Positions 56,642-64,000 of a stretch of 64,000 bases of DNA are shown piece after piece. Below the pieces are notes generated by a model. That model saw only the letters and a program-made list of their open reading frames with translations, was not told the origin of the DNA and did no database searches. A program made the translations under genes and the position numbers. The stretch is from Patella vulgata (taxonomy: Eukaryota; Mollusca; Gastropoda; Patellidae), in contig NC_065882.2 in NCBI RefSeq assembly GCF_932274485.2, positions 68,795,431 through 68,859,430 of the forward strand, written 5' to 3'. The stretch's first letter is position 1; the number at the start of each line of letters is the position of its first letter.

Positions 56642-57480
56642 GGGGTCCGTGTCAAAAAAACCTCCGGTCGAAACCCCCTTGGTCAAAACCCCCTAGGTCA
56701 TAATCCCCTTGGACTTCAATTAAAAAGGGACAAAGCCCCCCCCCCCTTTTTTATTTATTTATTTTTTCATTAATTTATTTCATTTATTTATTATTATTTA
56801 AAAAAAAATTATTTGAAAAATAAAATATTATTTAAAAAAAAAATATGATGACCAACTTAGACAATTGACCACACAAAACATAACATAATCTGCTTTTTAC
56901 TAGGAATAACATAGCCTCAGTTATTGTAATCATTCAAGTGAAATGCAATTATCTGATCAATCTCAAGTGAAGTCATGGCATTACAATTTAAAATCTCCTA
57001 TACCACCCCTATTTCCGACAGAACTCTGGAACGTTCATCTGACAACACTTGTTGGTGGGTCTCGCACTAACAATCTATGCGAGTCTTGGAACAGGGCGTT
57101 AAGTTCCCTGCTGGGAATATCACACCCCACAATCTGGCGGACTCTCGAACATGGATCACAGCCATGTCAAGACTGCATCCCTGTAATACACACACGGACA
57201 ATCACCAAAAAGGCGAGTTCGTAAAACAACAAAATATCTACAAGAAAGACTTTACAACTTGTGTGCAAACCCTAAAAGTTATTGGGCACACCATCCGATG
57301 GAAATAATTTCACCAATATAATTGCAAATAAGATATAAAAATAATCGATTTTGTTGTGTTCTTCACTTCACAAACCACAAAAACATAATTTTGAAATGAT
57401 TAATATTATATAATATAAAAATGGTGTTTTTTACCTAGGGGGGCTCTGACCCGGAGGGTTTTTTGACCGTATCCCGCGGG
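56642..57480 (+). mobile_element. MULE DNA-transposon relic with terminal inverted repeats
   Basis: The left end GGGGTCCGTGTCAAAAAAACC and the complement of the right end, GGATACGGTCAAAAAACCC, match over about 40 bases including a CCCCCTAGGT block. Between them lies the C-terminal part of a MULE transposase (56943-57322). The spacing (840 bp) is too short for an autonomous element, so this is an internally deleted copy. Confidence 0.7.
56943..57322 (+). pseudogene. MULE transposase C-terminal fragment, frameshifted
   Basis: The first frame reads FPTELWNVHLTTLVGGSRTN then NLCESWNRALSSLLGISHP and TIWRTLE, the pattern of MULE (Mutator-like) transposases next to FLYWCH proteins: WN, then RTNN, then E-x-W-N, then HP-x-I-W. 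It then continues in a second frame (WITAMSRLHP) and a third (PKRRVRKTTKYLQERLYNLC), ending at TAA near 57322. At least two frameshifts and loss of the catalytic DDE part make it inactive. MULE transposases cut and paste DNA in the nucleus. Confidence 0.75.
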
Positions 57481-58427
57481 AAGGTGGTGGTGGTGTGTGT
57501 GTTTGAAGGGGGGGGGGGGGGTGTTATTGTCTTTTGTTCTTTTTTTGCGGGCGGGGAGTTGGGGCGGGTCTTTTTAAACTAACAATCTAGATCACTGGAA
57601 TAAATAATAACTTCTCCAGTATACTGAAAATATGTTTCAAACTGATTCTAAGCTTTCCATACCTATTTTTCTCACGTGCGTATTATATGAGAAAATCTCA
57701 GACTCTTATATCTATGTAGTAGGGTTCAGTTAATATCACACACGTATTTCAAAAAGATATGATATCTATAAGTGTATCAGAGGTTAATCAGACAAGAAAA
57801 ACTTGTCCTCATCAATTGTTTTATCTGAACCTTTTATCTCTATCATGTGCTACTATTATATACAGTATGTATGGTATCTTATTGTAGGTGATCTACAAAA
57901 TAATAAGCTTAGTATTTATTGAGCAATCTCCGATCTTAGAACATGACGTGTACCCAGGTTTACCATGTTAGTCATATCATATAAGCTACTGAATGCAGAT
58001 TTCAAAAGAGATATAACATTATATTTTTTCGCTTCGCTGATCTTTTGTAGTCATTTTTATGTATTCCACACCAATAATCAAAGGTAAATATTATAAATAT
58101 TATATAGGTTTATAAAAATTTATGAAAATTCTGACTTATCAGATTGAATTCACTAATAAAACCCAATATCAAATAATAGTCACAATTTTAACTTTAAGTA
58201 TAATGTCATTTTTTTCTTTTAGTGTTAAACAACACAAGACGGTGGCGGCGGCGTCGTCGCCCTTTTTTTCTCACAGGAAATCAACATTTCATACCTTTCA
58301 TGTATTATTTATTACTTATATTATTTACATTACTTATATCCAATATATGACAACTGTCTACTGTTTTATTAATTGCTTTTATTGTTTTGTTCATGTTTTA
58401 TGATCAATTATATATATCATTCTCGTA
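57481..58427. other. AT-rich intergenic DNA with G-run
   Basis: GGTGGTGGTGTGTGTG and a run of about 13 G (57509-57521) follow the MULE end; a (GGC)n-like GGTGGCGGCGGCGTCGTCG patch lies near 58240. No gene. Confidence 0.4.
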
Positions 58428-58461
58428 AAAGTAGGACGGTAAACCCCATTTCATTTCGTTC
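58428..58461 (+). mobile_element. SINE family A tail fragment
   Basis: AAGTAGGACGGTAAACCCC followed by ATTTCATTTC; only the last 35 bases of the element are present. Confidence 0.55.
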
Positions 58462-58589
58462 TCGTAAATTAGACACATAGTAAAATTCGTTGTGGGGGGA
58501 CTTTCGTCTTAATGAAAATTTGTATACAAAGCCTACTATATCAGTCAAAAACACACTTTTATGGAATAACAATTACTATGGTTTATTTC

Positions 58590-58640
58590 ACTGCGACGTT
58601 TCAACAAGGTTTCACAAGTCGTTATCAAGCATATACACAA
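58590..58640 (-). repeat. Relative of the 43.4-kb GAAACGTCG repeat
   Basis: On the minus strand GCTTGATAACGACTTGTG then CTTGTTGAAACGTCGCAGTG: same word order as in 43432-43830 (GATAACGA, CTTGTCGAAACGTCG). Confidence 0.4.
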
Positions 58641-59064
58641 ATAGATAAAAAAATGAGAAAAATATGAATATATATATACAAACATCAGTGCGAACTATCC
58701 AATGGATATTGATGTAACAAAGGTGCATAATCGTATATATTAGGATTGGCTTATTATACAATTAAAAGATGAAACAGAGGACTATATCAGTATTTTGTTC
58801 AGAGAAAAGGACTGAGGAACTATTACCCCTCTCCTATCATCCGCGTTATTGATTAAACATATATTATCAAAGTAAAGATTACAAAAACAAATTAAGTCAC
58901 GACTTAAGGTATATCTATTCGTCTTTTAATTGATAATCATAATACAAATTGTACACGTCAAATTCAAAAATATACGTAAAGGTGTAACGATTAATATTTT
59001 CTAGTAATTAGTCTATTTATTTGTGTCGCTTTCATTGCGTTACAAATCCATTACACTACTTCAT

Positions 59065-59132
59065 ATTATTAGGGTTAACGTCTCCTCGATATTTTTCTGT
59101 GATCATTTTGAGACTAACATGGTATTTATTGG
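59065..59132 (-). mobile_element. V-SINE (family B) tail relic
   Basis: GGGTTAACGTCTCCTCG and GTGATCATTTTGAGACTAAC match the family B 3' end with several changes; the tail repeat is lost. Confidence 0.5.
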
Positions 59133-60617
59133 TATTAACGAAAAACAGTTAGTTGACTTCTAAGTAATCAACTTGGAAGCAACGATGAGTACGATTTTTA
59201 AAATTGTAAGACTATTTTGTAGATTGTTTGTCAACTGCAGTTCATTTGGTTAAACTGTTCATACCTTGTAACATCTATATATTAAAAATTTATTACGTTG
59301 ATAAATATTACTTTTATGAGAAACTAGTCATATATTTAAATATTTTTTACCTATCTATCATAATTAGGCAATGACAGGCCAGAAAACATGGAGCAATAAA
59401 TGTATTGAAGAATGCATAGAATTAGCTCGAGGCAAACATGATCTTATAACTATTATATATAACCGTTTTCAAATTAATATTGCAATAAAATCGCATTTGT
59501 CTTTCGGCTGTTAAAGACGTGGGTGATTTTTGTTCTTATTTGGTTTGTATGAAAGCTGACAAAATAAATATTTATATTGTTTGACACCAATTTTCATTCT
59601 GTGATAAGTTTTAATTTAACTTTTACTATCAGGATGCTGGGTAAATAGATCTGTATTTGCTGAATAAACAAACATCAGAATGACTATGATCGATATTTAC
59701 ACGTGATTCTTACAATTAAATTTCTCTCGATAATGGTAGCTTGAGTATGTGTGTGTTTTTTGTTCATTTTTTTGTTTTTCGGATATACCACCTAAGACGA
59801 TTTTAAAAAAAGTAACTGACATTTGAAGTTTACATTAGTTTCTTTAGATTCCACACCGCCCTCTTTATGGTTCTGTAATACTTTGTAATATATATTTGAT
59901 TAATATTTAATTACGCATCGACGTCAATCTTTCTTCCCTTTAATAATAAACTTCCTATTTACTATCCCAATATCGTTTTTCAGTTATTATTATTTTTTTA
60001 ATTTAAACAATGAAATATTTGTAGTGGAGGTCTTCTGTCATGTTTAGACTTCTGCATTTTCGAATTACACCGACAAAAATTCATACAATTCCGATACACA
60101 GCATATCAATTACCCAGTGAAATGTATTAACATGGACATGTTGGTTAATTGGGTTATTACAGTTGTAATGTATTGTATTTGCTATAATTATTATGATAAT
60201 TGATAACTAAATTTGCTGTTACAGGGGGTTTGGACATGAGCAAGTCAGTTGGTCGCCTAAAAGTCTGGCCTGCTCGACGCGCTTGTAAATGAGATGTATA
60301 TTTCAAACAATATGGTTTGTGTCAGATTTTAACCTTCGGTTGGTGACATTCAGTACAGTGGCATTAATACAAAAGTTAGATAGAAAACACCTACCCTGTT
60401 TACAAAAATAGTATTGTCGATGGATCGGATGTTAAATAAAACTGTTTTTCACACATACACAGAGAAAAAAGTACTGTTCATATATTCATTTTTATATGTA
60501 ATATCATTATTTTATAATTTAAATCTAGAATACACAGACCAGATGGTACTGTTCTTTTTTGTATCTACATAATATATGATATCATTATTTTAAATCTTGA
60601 ATTAAAAAAACATTAGA

Positions 60618-60677
60618 TCCGTCTTCATTAGCCCAGTTGGATCAGAACAGCAGGACGTCAAACCCCATTTCATTTCA
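60618..60677 (+). mobile_element. SINE family A 3' fragment
   Basis: CCGTCTTCATTAGCCCAGTT through AGGACGTCAAACCCC and ATTTCATTTC, the last 60 bases of the family. Confidence 0.65.
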
Positions 60678-61493
60678 GAATTAGAGAGAGGGGTTTGACA
60701 TAGGCCAATCCCATTTAGACATCCTGAATAAATAAAAAAAAATATAGATGATTATTTATATGTTTTTAAATTCTGGACTGTAGTTGTAAACAGAAGGACC
60801 ATTGCCTGCTACAAGAAGATTATTAGCTATAGAAAGTGATACGGAGTGTTCAAGGAATATCAAGCATCTACACCTTAATATACAAGTTTAATAAACATTT
60901 ATTCCTAAGTTTTCAGGAGTTACCCGCGGTGAATTATTCGCTCAATAAAACATTTCATCCTCTCCATTAAACAAAAGTAATCATAGCGTATTTTGATGGC
61001 AATTTAGAAGATAAAACGGGATTTTGTAAGTTCCATAATGTCGATATTAACGGATAAAACTAGCAGCAGGGAATAAGTAGAAACTATAACGAAAAGGAAA
61101 CCTTAAAGGGCTTGAACTTCAGAACTTGCCATATGGTTTGTGGTAAAAGTAATTTGGTTGATAATATTTGATGTTAATTCTTGAATTAGATATATTGTAT
61201 CTTATTTTAATTTAAGAAATTCTAATTCTACATAGTCTATATCACAATAATTTAGATTTTCGTGTGGTCGTGGCGGACTACACAGAAACTTTTGAAAAAA
61301 TGCTATGTTTTCATGAAAAGCATATAAATCTCTGATCTATACAACTCTTGCCACATTGCCAATCGTCTTTACTAACTTTTTATAAAGGTGTTAAAATGTA
61401 AACAATACGTTGTCAAGTAAGTAAAACAATAATAAATATAAATAATGATGATGTTTCAAAGTAAAAGATGTCTTTGTTCTTCACGATCAGAGG

Positions 61494-61817
61494 CTAGTTT
61501 CTGGAATGGGGTTTCAATGCAACCAACAAAAGATTGGGAACCACTGTTAAGAAACAAAAATCCAATATTGTTTATACAGGGTATGATTTTATTAATCTAG
61601 ATTTGACAATATAGATTATACTGACGTAACAAAATTAGAGAATAATAATATTCAGCTAGTTTCTGGAATGGGGTTTCAATGCAACCAACAAAAGATTGGG
61701 AACCACTGTTAAGAAACAAAAATCCAATATTGTTTATACAGGGTATGATTTTATTAATCTAGATTTGATAATATAGATTATACTGAAGTAACAAAATTAG
61801 AGAATAATAATATTCAG
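61494..61817 (+). repeat. Exact tandem duplication, 2 x 162 bp
   Basis: Copies 61494-61655 and 61656-61817 each start CTAGTTTCTGGAATGGGG and end AATAATATTCAG. I see only two differences between them, so the duplication is young. No open frame or known repeat inside. Confidence 0.9.
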
Positions 61818-62984
61818 CATTTATCCTTCCAAACAATCACTTTCAAAAACAAAAATAATAGCTTATATCCAACATAAAAAGATACAATATTTTATAAATC
61901 TTTTCATGGGAAAAACAGTAACTCGCAGCTGCAGTAGTGCGTTGTTTTTCATGTTAGTTTTTTTTGGTCCTTAAAGACATATTTCTTTTTTTAAAGAAAG
62001 AAAAAAAGAATACCTCATTAGTTAAACACAATATAAGGTATTATCAAGTTTAATAAAGGCACAACTTCAAATGTTAACGTCAATCATATCATCAACAAAT
62101 TACCTATATTTACGTTATGTCAAATGATCAGGACAAAAGTCAACAAAAAGTCAGTTTAATATTTCAGTTGATCTAAAAGGCTGTGGGCGGAGACCAAAAT
62201 TGAATCTATTGTAAGCATAACCTCTATAAATAACGCTATAGAGTTTAAATAAAGATACAATAGCTATGTTATAATCGTGTGGTTATCACAATACAATGGA
62301 CTGCCTACATAGATTTATTGAATAACGGTAACGAAGCGATGATAAAGTGATATGAAGAGCCGTGGTTACATTCCGCTACTCTCTCCCACGCCAGTCTGTC
62401 TACCTTGTTCACTTCTTACTCGCTTGGTCAACTTTAAAACCGCCTATTTAATAAATCAATTATTTCAACTTTCGGTCTATAGGGCTTTTTCTCTAGTAAG
62501 AAGGCAATAAATAGTATTTTTCTACACTATCTACAGGTATTTTATAGTGGTGGTAAGGACAATGATTAGGTGGAAGTTGAGATAAAACACGTACTATCTC
62601 ACACACTAATCACTGTGACGTTACAGACGGAGGCCCTGTTGTGTTACTACATTAACATGTGGATAAATTATATTATCTGAACAAAAATAAGTATTTTAAA
62701 AACCTAGTAAATTATGCACCACTAGTCAAAAAATAGTTCCTGCTTCTTACACACTTTGAGGTAGATTGTTTCAAGACACCCCCTTTTCCCCGTTCCAGTA
62801 CTATATTAGCTATCCCATGAAAAGAGTTTTATTAGGTGGTAGATTTACTAGGTATTTCAGTTGATCCAGGACCAGAAGTATTGGGACCTTAATTTAGTTG
62901 TACAAAATAAACACCCTTCTAAAGTAGTAGACTGGCAGATCGAGGAACAGTCGGTTATTTCACACACGAAGTACCACAAAGAGA
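61818..62984. other. AT-rich DNA with the remote BMP-like site
   Basis: A TATA-like CTATAAATA lies near 62223; nothing else except the site at 62387. Confidence 0.35.
62387..62401 (+). promoter_or_regulatory. Possible remote BMP-type element
   Basis: CACGCC-AGTCT-GTCT keeps 13 of the 15 bases of the exact copies at 35901 and 37924, including the spacer and GTCT, but has CA for the first GG. It is 38 kb from Id and could serve another gene to the right. Confidence 0.35.
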
Positions 62985-63377
62985 ATGTTCAGTAATATTA
63001 TAACCCTAACGCAAAATGACTCAAAAGACACACCTTATTGTTTTTGTAACTTAGTTACAGTAATCTCGGTGTGTAAAAGTCTCCGTCTCCTACCTATGCG
63101 AAACGAACCTCTCATTTGGCTCCTCTTGCAAATTTCCCAGCAAGCGGACTTTAAGTCTCAAGGAAGAAGAAGAAAGAGAGCATGGTCTAATGACAGTGTC
63201 AATGTTAATGTTAACAGCACTGTCACTGATGATGAAAATTTAAATGATAAAAAAAACAACAACAAAAGATCACCAGAACACTCGATATTTATATACGAAT
63301 CGAACTACCGTTATTTAGAAAGTAAACGAATTTCCAGTAGTTCAGCCGTGTGTATTTCACAGAATATAAGTATCTAA
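62985..63377 (+). CDS. Unassigned 130-residue open frame
   Basis: It opens with ATG, encodes a hydrophobic first half (NLVTVISVCKSLRLLP, LIWLLLQI), a basic patch GRRRKRAW, a low-complexity VNVNVNSTV stretch and an Asn/Lys-rich part. CAAATTTCCCAG at about 63140 could be a splice acceptor, so the real exon may start there. No domain recognised. It is among the longest ATG-initiated frames in the window. Confidence 0.25.
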   Translation: MFSNIITLTQNDSKDTPYCFCNLVTVISVCKSLRLLPMRNEPLIWLLLQISQQADFKSQGRRRKRAWSNDSVNVNVNSTVTDDENLNDKKNNNKRSPEHSIFIYESNYRYLESKRISSSSAVCISQNISI

Positions 63378-63529
63378 AATATTGGAGGTCAACAGAAATA
63401 TTACTCTCACTATAACAAAACGTGAAGTCAACCCCCTGACAAGAATATAACAATTCATAATTTCTTTCATTCGTGTGTTCAACTAGTGTATGTGTGTGAG
63501 ACAGTACTTGACTGAGATACTAGATTACA

Positions 63530-63700
63530 AGCCTTGATGAAGCGTAATCGCCCGGGTGTTGATCGTACTTGTTTACATGTCGCGTTTAATGTAAGCGGTC
63601 GTCGCCAGCTAGTCTGCTACACACCTGGCCGTCTCGCGCACGCTATCAACCGCTTGCCGCATTCTTTCACACAAATATCTCGCGGCTCATATATCGTCAG
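63530..63700 (+). promoter_or_regulatory. CpG-rich patch
   Basis: In 170 bases there are some 17 CG dinucleotides, in strong contrast to the AT-rich surroundings, plus TGTTTAC (Forkhead-type, 63570-63576) and AATGTAAGCGG, a possible splice donor. It may be the edge of the next gene or an unmethylated regulatory site. Confidence 0.35.
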
Positions 63701-64000
63701 ATTCCCACAACACTACAATATATAAAGTTTAGCAAGGAACATAAATACACCATTCAATGGGGGTAATCGTACAGTTTCTTTGATTTGTTCAATAGATCGT
63801 GAGCGATTAAAAACGTATGCAGTGTACTTACATCAAACGAGTAATTGACATTGGTGAACAATTATTATATATGAATGGTATACATGATGTATTCTATACC
63901 GATTGCATAAAATACTGAATACCCATTATACGGCATATATTTCAATTATTATGAATCATTATATGTCTGTGAATGAATGAACATTGAGCATAATTATCAA

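Larger units (their letters stand above)
58641..61493. other. AT-rich desert
   Basis: Apart from two SINE fragments no feature is seen. GGTCGCC-TAAAA-GTCT at 60251-60266 is one base off the BMP pattern. Confidence 0.4.

Noticed and set aside
60252-60266. GTCGCC-TAAAA-GTCT as another BMP element
   Set aside because: Right spacing, but the palindrome is broken and the spacer differs from all good sites.

Overview
The window looks like AT-rich, gene-poor genomic DNA from an animal, most likely a mollusc (gastropod-like). Two tRNA-derived SINE families are scattered through it. One carries the V-SINE core typical of molluscan RUDI elements. The other carries a core resembling the Nin domain. The only gene I can name is an Id (inhibitor of DNA binding) helix-loop-helix gene on the minus strand at 23.5-24.3 kb. 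It has two coding exons, a 299-bp intron, a TATA promoter and a 124-residue product without a basic region. No prokaryotic, organellar or viral layout is seen.

Layout. 0-22 kb is dominated by SINEs, several inserted into one another, by TTAA-flanked MITEs, foldback MITEs, minisatellites and G-runs, plus a few unassigned open frames (12.9-13.1 and 18.3-18.9 kb). 22.6-25.1 kb is the Id gene with its promoter. 25.4-27.4 kb holds unassigned coding-like segments on the minus strand. 27.4-62 kb is a long desert upstream of Id with isolated repeats: MITE copies at 27.7, 31.1, 44.0 and 45.7 kb, SINEs at 42.5, 49.3, 54.3 and 55.5 kb, a MULE DNA-transposon relic at 56.6-57.5 kb, and a 162-bp tandem duplication at 61.5 kb. 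62.9-63.7 kb has an unassigned frame and a CpG-rich patch.

Main observation. The Id locus is surrounded by copies of a bipartite motif, GGCGCC-N5-GTCT, which is the established Smad1/5 plus Smad4 BMP-response element of vertebrate Id genes and of Drosophila Dpp targets. One exact copy lies about 480 bp upstream of the predicted Id start next to a palindromic CRE. Three more exact copies and one variant cluster at 35.9-41.1 kb (11.6-16.8 kb upstream), two of them identical over 15 bases. A variant lies just 3' of the Id coding region and a weaker one at 62.4 kb. Five copies share GGCGCCAGWCTG. By a rough estimate assuming 35% GC, about 0.01 exact copies would be expected by chance in 64 kb on both strands; four are seen. 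I read this as a long-range, multi-element BMP control region for an invertebrate Id gene, keeping the palindromic half-site, spacing and target gene known from vertebrates.
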